NCBI RefSeq assembly: GCF_034479555.1
Contig: NZ_CP140151.1
Coordinates: 3,410,001-3,474,000, forward strand
Source: Chromohalobacter canadensis
GTDB lineage: Bacteria; Pseudomonadota; Gammaproteobacteria; Pseudomonadales; Halomonadaceae
DNA length: 64,000 nt
Reading direction: 5' to 3'
Every line of letters starts with the position of its first letter. Within the stretch, counting starts at the first letter, position 1. The position numbers and the translations under genes were made by a program. Shown here one piece after another: positions 1 through 9,226 of this stretch. Below the pieces are notes generated by a model. The model saw only the letters and a program-made list of their open reading frames with translations, searched no databases and had not been told where the DNA came from.

Positions 1-1
1 T

Positions 2-244
2 TCACGTTTCAACTTGATGTACGATGCGAACAGCTTAAAAGAAAAACGAGTAATTTTGGTTCAAAATACTGTAGACACTAACCACTATACTAATCACTAC
101 CTTCCGTATTGTGCAATGCGCGGCTACGATGGAACGACGCCTATAAAGTCAGAGAAATTCAATACGCTCCTTTTTGAGCATAAAGAAGGGCATTCAGGGA
201 CAGAGACGAAAGCCGTTTTTAGCGAAATAATGGGCCTGCTTTAG
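2..244 (+). CDS. C-terminal end of an unrecognised protein (5' truncated by window edge)
   Basis: The reading frame is open from base 2 and ends at a TAG at 242-244, so this is the last 80 codons of a gene that starts outside the window. The fragment is AT-rich like the next genes and lies only about 20 bases before the following start, so it probably belongs to the same operon. It contains a segment VILVQNTVDTNHYTNHY and a late EGHSG motif. That pattern loosely resembles the C-terminal end of alpha/beta hydrolases with a terminal catalytic His, but I would not assign a function on this alone. The TTG/ATG at 14-19 are internal codons, not likely starts. Confidence 0.6.
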   Translation, partial: SRFNLMYDANSLKEKRVILVQNTVDTNHYTNHYLPYCAMRGYDGTTPIKSEKFNTLLFEHKEGHSGTETKAVFSEIMGLL

Positions 245-263
245 CAGAGTCAAGGTGGTCGAT

Positions 264-1121
264 ATGTTGTTTAAAAGCAAAGTTCGTAAACGTGTCTATT
301 TTGTGATGCGCTATAGCATTCTTTCCAGAGAGAAGAAGGGCTGGAATATTGGACGAGAACAAGAATTTGAGGAGTATAAAAGGCTGCTTTTTGAACAAAA
401 CAGGCTTGACTGTCATTATAATATTTTCTCGAAATATGTTGTCCCTAGTTTGGAAAAACAAAGTGCAGGCCTATCTGACGTAAAGCTTTTGGTTTATACG
501 TCGAAAGATTTACCAGAAAAAGCGAGGCGAGATTTAAATGCCACAGTGAGGGACAAAACATGGATAGAGGTGATAGACTTAGATCCAGAAGATAAATTTT
601 TTGATAAAGTCAGGGACTATATCGAAAAAGACAATAAGGGGAAAAATTCCACCATAGCCACTGTTCGTTTAGATGATGACGATTTTCTCGCGACTGATTA
701 TTTAAAAATGCTCTGGAAATATGTCAGGGAAGACTTTGTCGGGTTCAGTGTCACATTTCCTGCCGGATTTATTTGTAGGTTAGATAAAGAAAATTACAAG
801 CTGACAGAAAGTTTGTCGATGAAAGTGCCTAAGACGGCTTCGAGCTTAGCTTACATTTCGAGTTACGATGGTGTGAGTGGTAAGTTTAAGTCAAAATTCT
901 CACATATCTATGCGGTCGGAAATCATACGAAAGTAGACAGCAAAAGCGCTATGATAGCTGATTATTCGGCGCCAGCCTATGTGAGAACGAGTTACGATGA
1001 GCAGGATACGCGTGATGCCAATTTTGTGAAACTCAAAGAAAAGTCACCGTCAGCTAAGAGTGCTGAGTTAATAAAAAGATTTAATCTGACGGATAAAGAT
1101 TTCGCTCCTGAGCATAATTAA
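264..1121 (+). CDS. putative rhamnosyltransferase-type glycosyltransferase
   Basis: Protein of about 285 residues resembling the 'putative rhamnosyl transferase' family (Pfam PF11316 type). The N-terminal part has the family pattern of a Phe/Tyr-Ser strand, followed by a long helix and PSLEKQ, then a strand with LLVYTSKDLP. The central RLDDDDFL motif near residue 135 is the likely nucleotide-sugar and metal-binding acidic motif. It would act in the cytoplasm, adding a sugar to a lipid-linked glycan. I choose the ATG at 264 because AAGGTGG lies just upstream; a GTG at 255 is in frame but overlaps that ribosome site. The gene is AT-rich compared with the bulk of the window, which suggests lateral transfer with its neighbours. 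The donor sugar is unknown. Confidence 0.72.
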   Translation: MLFKSKVRKRVYFVMRYSILSREKKGWNIGREQEFEEYKRLLFEQNRLDCHYNIFSKYVVPSLEKQSAGLSDVKLLVYTSKDLPEKARRDLNATVRDKTWIEVIDLDPEDKFFDKVRDYIEKDNKGKNSTIATVRLDDDDFLATDYLKMLWKYVREDFVGFSVTFPAGFICRLDKENYKLTESLSMKVPKTASSLAYISSYDGVSGKFKSKFSHIYAVGNHTKVDSKSAMIADYSAPAYVRTSYDEQDTRDANFVKLKEKSPSAKSAELIKRFNLTDKDFAPEHN

Positions 1122-1173
1122 GACAAAGCCTTTGATTTTTTAGTTATCTGTTTTCTAGTCTTGAGTATTTTTG

Positions 1174-3072
1174 ATGAATATTATCCGTCACTGTGTAACG
1201 TTAGCCTTTCAATGTACTCCTCAGTCTCTTAGGCACTTTTTGCGAGACCGACTTTCGCAAGAAAAAGTAGATAAAATTAAAGGTTTGGTTCTTAAGAAAC
1301 AAGTTAATGAGTTTCAAAAGCAAAAAAACCGTGCGCGTAAGCTAGAAGATAAACTCTGGGGGGGGTTCTCTACCCAGGCGCTATTAGATTTACATGAACT
1401 GCGTGACGACACAGAAGCTAAGTTACATGTAAGGGTGTACGCAGCTTGGGCTCTGGCAAGATGGTTTGCTTGTAAGGAGGATTATGAAAGCGCACTTCAG
1501 CATGCAGTGTTAGTACGTGAATGGTGCACTTGGAAACCCTTCGATCTTGCTCAAGCATTACTAGAGGTAGACTGCTTAGTTAATCTTGGCCGACATGAAG
1601 AGGCAAGAGCTGTCGCGGGTACGGCCTTGGAATATCGTCCGGGTAATACCCAACTGGTGCTTGCCCTAGCTAACACATATATATCAAATGACGATAACGA
1701 GCGCTTGAGCATTATTAACAAAATTTACATGCAGCAAGGCTTTGATGAGATATCAATTAGGCAACAAGAAAAACCATTAGGAATGGGAAACATAGCGGCG
1801 GCTACTGGAAAGCCTGTTGCAGTTGCAAGCAGAGAATGCCCAAAAGTTACCATAATCATGCCTGTTTATAAGGCTGAAGAAACGTTACATATTGCAGTAG
1901 ATAGCTTGCTTGGACAATCTTGGGAAAATTTAGAAATTTTAATTGTTGATGATTGTAGTCCAGATGATACGTTTTCTGTAGCTAGAGAATATGAGAAGAT
2001 AGATTCACGAGTTAAAGCATTCAAACAGGAAGTGAATCAAGGCTCTTATTCAGCGCGCAATTTAGCCTTGTCCAAGGCGACCGGAGAGTTTATAACAACG
2101 CACGATGCTGACGATTGGTCTCACCCCCAGAAAATAGAGACGCAAATTTCTCATTTGCTAGCTAATAGAAATGATTTTGTCGCAAATGTTACGCACTGGG
2201 TTAGGGTGTTTCCTAACCTTTTGTTCAGAGGCACGTCGCGACCGACTAACCACATGATTCAGTGGAATCATTCGTCGCTTATGATGTCGCGCGAATTGCT
2301 TTTGCAATTAGGTGGATGGGATAAAGTTCGTATTACCGGTGATACAGAATTAATATGGCGACTTGAGCACTTTACGGGTAAGAAACTTGCAAAAATTTAT
2401 AAAGATATCCCCCTTTCTTTTGCCTTAGAAGATCCATCATCTTTGACTCGTCAAAGCCATTCGCATGTTTGGTCTATCCACTACGGGGTCAGGCGAGAGT
2501 ATCGCGAAATGGCCGATTTTTGGCATAAGCATGTTTCCGAAAGCCAGTTACAGCTTGATAATAATCTTTGTGAGCGCCCTTTTCCTGCGCCGAGCTTCAT
2601 GCAGGCTGATAAGAAAAATTGCGTGAGTACTGATGTGTTACTGATCATGGACTGCGGAAGGGTTGGAACGCGGCATGTGACTAATATGGAGTATGTTAAT
2701 CACTTTCTGGCACAAGGGAAGCATGTGGGATTATTTCATTGGCCTCATTATCGTGCTGATGTAACTAAACCAATTAACAATGAACTACGGCAGCTTGCGC
2801 TCGAGAAGAAGGTCTCTATTTTTGTCTCGGGGGAGAATATTGTCGCATCGGAAGTGGTGGCGCTAAATCCATTAGCGCTTGTGTATGTGATTGATCGACC
2901 GCCGAGCATAGAATCGAATAATATTCTGATTGTAGCGGATGTGGAAACAAGTCAAGAGTTTAAAAGTGGCTATAAAATTTCTTCACATACGGTAGATGAC
3001 AATTTAAGAACGCTATTCGGTCTTGAGACGAAATGGGGAAAAGCAGCTGATATTGGCATTGATTCAATATAG
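1174..3072 (+). CDS. TPR-like domain plus family 2 glycosyltransferase
   Basis: Protein of about 632 residues. Residues 60-190 are helical with repeated Ala/Leu-rich hairpins of TPR style (for example YAAWALARWF, then a second repeat at EYRPGNTQLVLALANTY). A GT-A glycosyltransferase family 2 domain begins near residue 224 (VTIIMPVYKAEETL), has the VDDCSPDDT loop, and carries the acidic THDADDWS motif near residue 309. The last 170 residues form an additional domain with a LLIMDCGRVGTRHV segment that I do not recognise. The likely role is sugar transfer during surface polysaccharide synthesis, with the TPR part mediating contacts. The start is ATG at 1174; the ribosome site is weak. An in-frame TTG directly precedes it. 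Confidence 0.75.
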   Translation: MNIIRHCVTLAFQCTPQSLRHFLRDRLSQEKVDKIKGLVLKKQVNEFQKQKNRARKLEDKLWGGFSTQALLDLHELRDDTEAKLHVRVYAAWALARWFACKEDYESALQHAVLVREWCTWKPFDLAQALLEVDCLVNLGRHEEARAVAGTALEYRPGNTQLVLALANTYISNDDNERLSIINKIYMQQGFDEISIRQQEKPLGMGNIAAATGKPVAVASRECPKVTIIMPVYKAEETLHIAVDSLLGQSWENLEILIVDDCSPDDTFSVAREYEKIDSRVKAFKQEVNQGSYSARNLALSKATGEFITTHDADDWSHPQKIETQISHLLANRNDFVANVTHWVRVFPNLLFRGTSRPTNHMIQWNHSSLMMSRELLLQLGGWDKVRITGDTELIWRLEHFTGKKLAKIYKDIPLSFALEDPSSLTRQSHSHVWSIHYGVRREYREMADFWHKHVSESQLQLDNNLCERPFPAPSFMQADKKNCVSTDVLLIMDCGRVGTRHVTNMEYVNHFLAQGKHVGLFHWPHYRADVTKPINNELRQLALEKKVSIFVSGENIVASEVVALNPLALVYVIDRPPSIESNNILIVADVETSQEFKSGYKISSHTVDDNLRTLFGLETKWGKAADIGIDSI

Positions 3073-3154
3073 TCTCTAGTCGTCAATTTGAGAGCAATAC
3101 ATGTTAGAATGTAAGTCATTAAATATGCAATTTCGTTGTTAAGGCCCCTTTGCC

Positions 3155-4906
3155 ATGAACTTGTTCCGTCAACAGTACTTTTTTTGGCCGTGGTTTTTCC
3201 AAGTGATGAGGGCTTTTTTTAACACACGCCCATTGACTACAGCTGCAGTAGTTATACTGAATGCTATAGGCCAAGTTACCAGTATGCTCTCGACGCTTTT
3301 GCCGTTGAAAGTTATATTGCTTGCTGGATCGGATGGGGTGCCTCGGTATTTTCAATTTTTTATACCTTTAGATGAAAAGTCTGTATGGATTGCTATTTTG
3401 TCGGCTGGGACCGTTGGCCTATTTATAACCACCTCCATAATTGAAAGTGCCTCAAGGAAACTCGCACAATCAGCTAGCAGTGAAATTCTCGAGAGTGCAA
3501 ATGAGATTACGGTCATTGCGGATCAAGGTGAAAAGGCCACTTCGTATTTTTCTAGCTTCTGTTCCATAGTCTCGTACTCAGCTTTTATACTTCTTGTATT
3601 GATCGTTCTTTATTGGGTTAATTTTAACCTTCTTGTTTTCTTGTTGCTTGCCTTGGCTGTCGAATTTTCCTTTTCTGTTTGGGCCATTTCTGGCGCTGAC
3701 GATATTAATCCAGGGAAGTTAAAATCTACGGTATTATATAAGCTCGGCACTTATTTAAGCATTCTAAAAACCATAAACTTCCTGATTGGTTTTTTTGTTA
3801 TTATTTATCCTTTCCTTGTTGGGCAGGGGTATAATGTACTATTTGCTATAGTGTCTATTATACTGATTCGACAGGCATTGAATATGCTCAGTTCATTGCT
3901 TTCTAGCTGCGTTGCCCTGGCCAAGAGTCGTCACCGTATTAATACATTAGTTTTCCGTGAACACCAACTGGAAGACAGGGAGCATCGCTACAGCAAAGCT
4001 CTTCGTGACCTCTTTGAAAATAAGAATCGTGAGATAATGGCTGCTCGGCAGTTCGAGTTCAGCGATGAAGATGTGCATGTGACGTCAGAATGGATGGATT
4101 CGACGATACCAGCAGTAAAAACATTTAAAATTAATATAGAGAATGAAGGAAAAACAGAGTATTATCAGCAACAGGTATATCCCCCCAATCGTCTGAGCAA
4201 TTTAGAAAATGAAGCGTTCTTGTTTTCTCATGTAGCCCGTGAACGGTTAATGGCTCCACAAATACATTCGCGTTTTTCTGTTGGAACATTCGAATGTCAA
4301 ATATGTGAATTTGGTGACGCCGTTACTCTAGAAGGTGATTCATGGCGAGAATGGGAGCCTAAGCTTTTTGAACGGATTTGGGCTTGCCAACCCCCCAAGT
4401 CATTAATTGACGCTTATTCCGCTTCACATAAAGTCTTACATAAGCGCTTTAGTGACGAGTTTCTGTCGCGAGCTTCAATTGCAATTGACAGTGGTGAAGA
4501 AAAGACTGTTTTAACCACTTTTCGTTATCATCTAAAAGCAATAGTCAAATATCTTTCTGAGCTGCCAGTCTATGTACATAACCCAGATGCTAATAGGGCT
4601 AACGTAATTAGCAGCAATGGTGGGGAGGATGTTCTGGTGATGACATGGGGGCGCTGGGAAATATTACCAATAGGCTCAGTTATACCTGGTTCCTTTTCTG
4701 ATGATTTATTAACCCCCCTGTTAGATGAAGTATGTACAAAGAGGGGCGATATAAATAGTAACCTTTCAGCTGGCGACTTACGCTATGCTAATGCCTGCTA
4801 CCTTATGGAGAGAGCGATTCGAGGAGAACGCTACAAAGCTGCTCTAGAGAATATGAATTTTGTGCTGCATTTCTTGCAACTGCCTTATATTGTGAGTGAG
4901 CGCTAG
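3155..4906 (+). CDS. ABC-exporter-like membrane domain joined to a kinase-like domain
   Basis: Protein of 583 residues in two parts. Residues 10-270 contain six predicted membrane segments, ending in a SRHRINTLVF helix, like the membrane half of a type-1 ABC exporter. There is no nucleotide-binding domain: no Walker A or signature motif follows. Instead residues 300-583 are soluble and carry a phosphotransferase-like catalytic loop, HNPDANRANV near residue 475, where the Asp and the Asn five residues later match the D-x4-N of aminoglycoside-phosphotransferase-like kinases. The following MTWGRWEILPIG stands where a DFG/DWE motif would be, so it may be a degenerate kinase. The gene lies between two polysaccharide genes. 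It could be a sensor, flippase or lipid/glycan kinase; the true role is unknown. Confidence 0.55.
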   Translation: MNLFRQQYFFWPWFFQVMRAFFNTRPLTTAAVVILNAIGQVTSMLSTLLPLKVILLAGSDGVPRYFQFFIPLDEKSVWIAILSAGTVGLFITTSIIESASRKLAQSASSEILESANEITVIADQGEKATSYFSSFCSIVSYSAFILLVLIVLYWVNFNLLVFLLLALAVEFSFSVWAISGADDINPGKLKSTVLYKLGTYLSILKTINFLIGFFVIIYPFLVGQGYNVLFAIVSIILIRQALNMLSSLLSSCVALAKSRHRINTLVFREHQLEDREHRYSKALRDLFENKNREIMAARQFEFSDEDVHVTSEWMDSTIPAVKTFKINIENEGKTEYYQQQVYPPNRLSNLENEAFLFSHVARERLMAPQIHSRFSVGTFECQICEFGDAVTLEGDSWREWEPKLFERIWACQPPKSLIDAYSASHKVLHKRFSDEFLSRASIAIDSGEEKTVLTTFRYHLKAIVKYLSELPVYVHNPDANRANVISSNGGEDVLVMTWGRWEILPIGSVIPGSFSDDLLTPLLDEVCTKRGDINSNLSAGDLRYANACYLMERAIRGERYKAALENMNFVLHFLQLPYIVSER

Positions 4907-4950
4907 TTGGTTATGTGTAAATTACTATATATATTAGGTCAGTGATTGCC

Positions 4951-7179
4951 ATGAAAGTGCTTGCTAGTTGTTTTGTTAATAAAATAAGCCGGCTTCTTAC
5001 ACCCTTTTTACATAAACAAAATACAGGGGAATTTAAAAAAGCAGCCGCTGAAAATCTAAGAAAAGACTATATAAATTCTCCGGCAAGCCAACAAGTAGAT
5101 AGTTTTGCTCTCTATAGAATTATTGGCAACGACTTGATTCCTCGTCACGCTAAAGGGCAATCGAAGTCGAACCTCGCTTTCATCTTAGAAAACGAACCGG
5201 AACTACCTGGGTGTGAAAAGCGTTTTATTGTCAATCGTATTGTTGACCGGGATGAAGAGCGCTCAATTATTGAGATGCTGGAATCGGCCGGATTGTATTA
5301 TATCCATATACCCTTTGACTGTGATGAATATCGAGCTGCTCGGATTGATTACGAAGGCGTGCCTACAGAATATTTTCCCTATACAAAAAAGTTCTCAAAG
5401 TTGGGGGAGGCGGAACAAAAGCGTGTGATGATGAGGCTCTATCGTCATAAGAATAACTATGTAATGAATAATAATGGAGCAAGAAATTCAGCATTGCGAC
5501 AGGGAAGGTCTCTTGCCAAATGGGTATTGCCTTGGGATGGGAACTGCTTTGTGACAGCCGAGGCTTGGGAACAGATCGTTTCCGATGTTTCTCTTAGCCC
5601 CGAGTATCCTTATTTTCTTGTGCCGATGGCACGCCTTGAAGATAATAACCTGTTATTTAGAAAGGGCTTTCAGCCTGAGGCACACGAAGAACCTCAATTA
5701 ATTTTTCGTAGTGATAGCAACGAAGAGTTTGATCCTAACTTCTTCTATGGTCGTCGGCCCAAGGTTGAGCTTTTCTGGCGGCTGGGTATAGCTGGGCCCT
5801 GGGAGCGTTGGAAAAATGAGCCATGGGATTTGCCGCGTCCATCTCTGAGCTCTGATGCTGGGGCTTACGCTCAAGCAGGATGGGTAGCTAGGTTATTCTC
5901 GGGGCAAGCTCATCTGGAAAACACGTCATCGGGGCTAGTTGACCGTGGTGTTGCTCGTAATGATGCGATTGGAGAGTTGATTGAACGGCTAGACCTACAA
6001 GTTTTGCAATCTAGCTGTGAGTTCAAGAACAACTTATTCATTAATGGTAGCTTTAAACTAGGTGAGAAGAGTAGTTTTTTGCCGACTTCGGATTTGGTGA
6101 ATTACTTGCGGCGATTGTCTGAAGAAGCTTTGGCCCGCGGTCCCTATTCTGTTACAGATAAGAAAACCTTACCCCCTAGTAAAGATAAGCATGACTATTG
6201 GCATCCTGCCCCTTATTATTGGCCAAACCCCATCCCGATTCCTGGCTTACCGTATTTGCCGAGAGATGGAAAACGTGTGCCCGGGACACGGCTTTACGAA
6301 GCAATGAGTGACAATTACGATCGCACGCGTGTTCAAAGACTATTTGATGATACTTATACATTGACTTTGGCATACAATGAATTTTCAGAAGTTCGTTTTC
6401 TAAATCATGCAGCTTCGTTGGTACGTCGTTGGTTCATTAATCCAAAAACGGCCATGTCTCCTCACTTGAAGTATGCGCAAGTGAGGCGTGGTTGGAATAA
6501 TAATCAAGGGAGCAGCTTTGGGATTGTTGAGCTTAAAGATTTTTATTTCTTTCTTGATGCTGTCGGGTGTTTGTACTCTAATGGCGCTTTGGATGAGAAG
6601 GAAATGAGTTGTTTTCAGACATGGTTAGAGTGCTACCTAGACTGGCTAGTTAATAGTCCACAGGGGAGGCGAGAAAGGTCGTCATTAAATAATCATGGTA
6701 CCTATTATGATTTGCAGATTGTAGCTGTTGCAGCCTTTTTAGGGAAGACTTCACTGCTAAAAAATACGTTGTTGGATAGTCAATGTCGTATCATTCAACA
6801 GTTTTCTCCTAATGGTCACCAGCCTGAGGAAATGAAGAGAGCAACAACCGAACACTATTGTTGCTTTAATCTGCAAGGCTGGATTCACCTTGCGGAGCTA
6901 GCAGAGCGCTATGGTATAGATTTGTGGACAATTGAAGGCTCAGATGGGCGTGGGTTGAGAAAGTCCATGGAATGGATCCTTTCTTTTCTTGGTAAGGAAT
7001 GGCCTTATAAACAAATTGATGATTTCGATAAAGGCAGGTTGTTACCAATTTATCATGTGTACGTCGATAAATATGGGGAGCTTCCTTTTAAGGTTGATCA
7101 TTCTGTCCCGAGCAAAGAATGTGTTAAACCTTTTTTCTTTTCACATGACGGAATAAGGCCTTTTTGGCAATTTACGTGA
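4951..7179 (+). CDS. two-domain protein: glycosyltransferase-like N-terminus, alginate-lyase-like C-terminus
   Basis: Protein of about 742 residues. The N-terminal half (residues 45-300) begins with FALYRIIGNDLIPRH and has NNNGARNSALRQG followed by WVLPWDGNCF, a GT-A-like layout in which DGN could replace DXD. Residues 370-690 resemble the alginate lyase fold (PL5-like, Pfam PF05426 type): YWHPAPYYWPNP near residue 416, the NNHGTYYD motif near residue 580, and an Arg/Tyr pair in KRATTEHYCCF, matching the Asn-His/Arg/Tyr set used by PL5 lyases. No signal peptide is evident, which is odd for a lyase and suggests a cytoplasmic or membrane-edge role in making rather than degrading polymer. The start is the ATG at 4951 (GTG at 4942 possible). 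AT-rich, in the same strand set as its neighbours. Confidence 0.6.
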   Translation: MKVLASCFVNKISRLLTPFLHKQNTGEFKKAAAENLRKDYINSPASQQVDSFALYRIIGNDLIPRHAKGQSKSNLAFILENEPELPGCEKRFIVNRIVDRDEERSIIEMLESAGLYYIHIPFDCDEYRAARIDYEGVPTEYFPYTKKFSKLGEAEQKRVMMRLYRHKNNYVMNNNGARNSALRQGRSLAKWVLPWDGNCFVTAEAWEQIVSDVSLSPEYPYFLVPMARLEDNNLLFRKGFQPEAHEEPQLIFRSDSNEEFDPNFFYGRRPKVELFWRLGIAGPWERWKNEPWDLPRPSLSSDAGAYAQAGWVARLFSGQAHLENTSSGLVDRGVARNDAIGELIERLDLQVLQSSCEFKNNLFINGSFKLGEKSSFLPTSDLVNYLRRLSEEALARGPYSVTDKKTLPPSKDKHDYWHPAPYYWPNPIPIPGLPYLPRDGKRVPGTRLYEAMSDNYDRTRVQRLFDDTYTLTLAYNEFSEVRFLNHAASLVRRWFINPKTAMSPHLKYAQVRRGWNNNQGSSFGIVELKDFYFFLDAVGCLYSNGALDEKEMSCFQTWLECYLDWLVNSPQGRRERSSLNNHGTYYDLQIVAVAAFLGKTSLLKNTLLDSQCRIIQQFSPNGHQPEEMKRATTEHYCCFNLQGWIHLAELAERYGIDLWTIEGSDGRGLRKSMEWILSFLGKEWPYKQIDDFDKGRLLPIYHVYVDKYGELPFKVDHSVPSKECVKPFFFSHDGIRPFWQFT

Positions 7180-7278
7180 CCATAGCTTTATTTTTTAATT
7201 TGCTATGAAGTGCTTGTGCAATGAAGGTGGGGCTATTTTTAGAAGTGTGGAAATGAGTATACAAAGGGAAAGCGTTAA

Positions 7279-8169
7279 ATGACCAACGATGCCCCTCGGG
7301 TTTCTATTATTATACCGACCTATTTAGACCAGCAAGCGCTTCAATGTTGTCTTTATGCTTTGTCCAGTCAAACCTTTTCGTTTAATGATTTCGAGGTACT
7401 TGTCGTAGATAATAAGTCGCCTTTCTCACCATTAGACCTAGTAGTACCAAGTGAAATGAATGTACGCTTTTGTCAAGAGGCTAAGCCGGGTTCTTATGCT
7501 GCTCGTAATCTTGGTATTTATGAGTCAAGAGGCGAGGTGCTGGCCTTTTTGGATGCAGACTGTGTACCTGAAAACGATTGGTTGGCAGCCGGGATCTGGT
7601 CTCTAGATTCAACTGGCGCAGACTTGCTAGCTGGTTGCATCGAATTGACGTATCGTTCCGAGCGATTGATGCCTGCAGAATGCTTTGAGAAGGCCTTTGC
7701 ATTTCGTCAACTACAGAATGTCAAGAATGGGGTGTCGGTCACTGCCAATTTATTTGTAAGAAAGCAGGTTTTTACTCAGGTCGGAACTTTTGACGAGGAG
7801 ATGATGTCCGGTGGCGATTTTGAGTGGACTCGCCGGGCTACTACCCGTGGTAATCGGCTGGTTTACTGTCAAAATGCGGTGATTCGGCATCCTGCACGTA
7901 TGACACTCAAGGCGCTATGCAGTAAGGCTCGCCGTGTCTCCGCTGGGAGCCGAGCGTTATACCGTGAGAAGAGGGTGCTGGATGGAATACGGCGGGTGGC
8001 AAGTGTTTTTTTGAGTGATATCGATTATCTGCGGCAGCGATCCGATATGACGCATCGCGAGCGCTTCTGGGCTTTGCTTGTATTGGTCTATATAAAGGTT
8101 GTCAAGGTTCGTCATCGACTCACTTTAAATTTTAGCGGGAATCGTATGGCACAGGGGCGCGAACGTTGA
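7279..8169 (+). CDS. family 2 glycosyltransferase
   Basis: Protein of 296 residues with a GT2 fold from residue 8 (VSIIIPTYLDQ), the VVDNKSP loop, GSYAARNLG, the acidic FLDADCVPE motif near residue 90, and the acceptor-side motif MSGGDFEWTRRA near residue 180. It would transfer a sugar from a nucleotide donor to a lipid-linked acceptor at the cytoplasmic membrane. The start ATG has an AAAGGGA ribosome site. The stop TGA overlaps the TTG start of the next gene, so translation is probably coupled to the Alg14-like protein. The substrate cannot be read from sequence. Confidence 0.82.
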   Translation: MTNDAPRVSIIIPTYLDQQALQCCLYALSSQTFSFNDFEVLVVDNKSPFSPLDLVVPSEMNVRFCQEAKPGSYAARNLGIYESRGEVLAFLDADCVPENDWLAAGIWSLDSTGADLLAGCIELTYRSERLMPAECFEKAFAFRQLQNVKNGVSVTANLFVRKQVFTQVGTFDEEMMSGGDFEWTRRATTRGNRLVYCQNAVIRHPARMTLKALCSKARRVSAGSRALYREKRVLDGIRRVASVFLSDIDYLRQRSDMTHRERFWALLVLVYIKVVKVRHRLTLNFSGNRMAQGRER

Positions 8170-8594
8170 AAATCCTCTACGTGGCTTCTTTTGGCGGTCA
8201 CTGGGTGCAGTTGCTACGTCTTTCCGAGCTGATAACGGCTGACGAAAGCGTTTTCGTGTCGACCTGGGGTCAGCACAATAAAGCCGCGAGCTACTACCTG
8301 GAAGACTTCAGTGTACGCGAGCTTTGGGCGGGGCTTCGTCAATTGCCTAAGGCGCTGCGTATCGTTAAGATCTGCAATCCGGATCTCATCGTTAGCACGG
8401 GCGCGGCACCTGGCCTGCTGATGTTATTCGCAGGGTTTCTGCTGCGGCGCAAGACGCTTTGGGTTGATAGCATCGCCAATAGCCAGCGGCTTTCACTCTC
8501 GTGTCGTGCTGCGCAGCGGTTCGCCACTCGCACGCTCACGCAATGGCCTCAGCTAGAAACACGACGTGTCCACTATCTAGGAAAGCTACTGTGA
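8166..8594 (+). CDS. Alg14-like glycosyltransferase subunit (membrane anchor)
   Basis: Protein of 142 residues, the usual length for bacterial Alg14/PssD-type subunits. It opens with KILYVASFGGHWVQLLRL, the family's GGH signature, and has the VSTGAAPGLLMLFAGFLL segment that forms the membrane-associated helix. In this family the small subunit recruits an Alg13-like catalytic partner, which here is the next gene, and together they add a sugar (often a hexose or hexuronic acid, beta-1,4) to a polyprenyl-linked intermediate. It starts with TTG overlapping the preceding TGA, and its own TGA overlaps the GTG start of the partner, so three genes are translationally chained. Confidence 0.82.
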   Translation: MKILYVASFGGHWVQLLRLSELITADESVFVSTWGQHNKAASYYLEDFSVRELWAGLRQLPKALRIVKICNPDLIVSTGAAPGLLMLFAGFLLRRKTLWVDSIANSQRLSLSCRAAQRFATRTLTQWPQLETRRVHYLGKLL

Positions 8595-9100
8595 ATGTAC
8601 TGTTCACGGCAGGAACTCAATTCATTTTTCCACGCATGGCCCGGGTGATCGAAGCCGTCGCGGACGCTCGACCGAGCTGGACGTTGGTGTATCAGGCTGG
8701 GCCAGGCGCGGAGGGGGATGCTTTGCCACATCGAGTAGGTGTGCGCGTACACCCGCTTTTTCCTGTGAAGGAGTTCAAGGCTATATTTGAGGCTGCGGAG
8801 CTCGTGGTGACTCATGCAGGTATGGGTAATATTATTACCTGTCTAGAGGCGAGTAAGTCGGCAATCATAATGCCGCGATTAGTACAATGTTCTGAGCACC
8901 GTAATGATCATCAAATAGCTACAGCTGAGTCTGTAAATAAGATATATAACGTGCCTTATTTTTTTGATCACCAAGCGCTGATAGACGCAATTGTGAATTA
9001 CGAGCCTACCAAGACGATGTCATCAGATATGTGGGAGAATATTAGCGCTGAGCGCAGTAAATTTAGCGAGAACCTTAATGCGCTTGTGAAGAAACTTTAG
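8591..9100 (+). CDS. Alg13-like glycosyltransferase catalytic subunit
   Basis: Protein of 169 residues of the GT28 C-terminal/Alg13-PssE type. It starts NVLFTAGTQFIFPRM and has the donor-binding stretch VVTHAGMGNIITCLEASKS around residues 75-93 and the PR..QCSEHRNDHQ motif that follows in this family. It supplies the nucleotide-sugar-binding half of a two-subunit transferase whose anchor is the preceding gene. I place the start at GTG 8591, which overlaps the upstream stop (GTGA), rather than at an earlier in-frame codon inside the Alg14-like gene. GC content falls in the second half, as if the AT-rich cassette ends here. Confidence 0.82.
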   Translation: MNVLFTAGTQFIFPRMARVIEAVADARPSWTLVYQAGPGAEGDALPHRVGVRVHPLFPVKEFKAIFEAAELVVTHAGMGNIITCLEASKSAIIMPRLVQCSEHRNDHQIATAESVNKIYNVPYFFDHQALIDAIVNYEPTKTMSSDMWENISAERSKFSENLNALVKKL

Positions 9101-9226
9101 GCCTTGTGTTTTCTGTAAAGTCTTATTTTATTAGTACTTATTAGCTAAATTAAAGCTAAAGTGTGCTAGCGGTTTCGTACATACTATCTTTCATCTATGC
9201 AATAGCTTTGGATTTTATTCTTTTCA

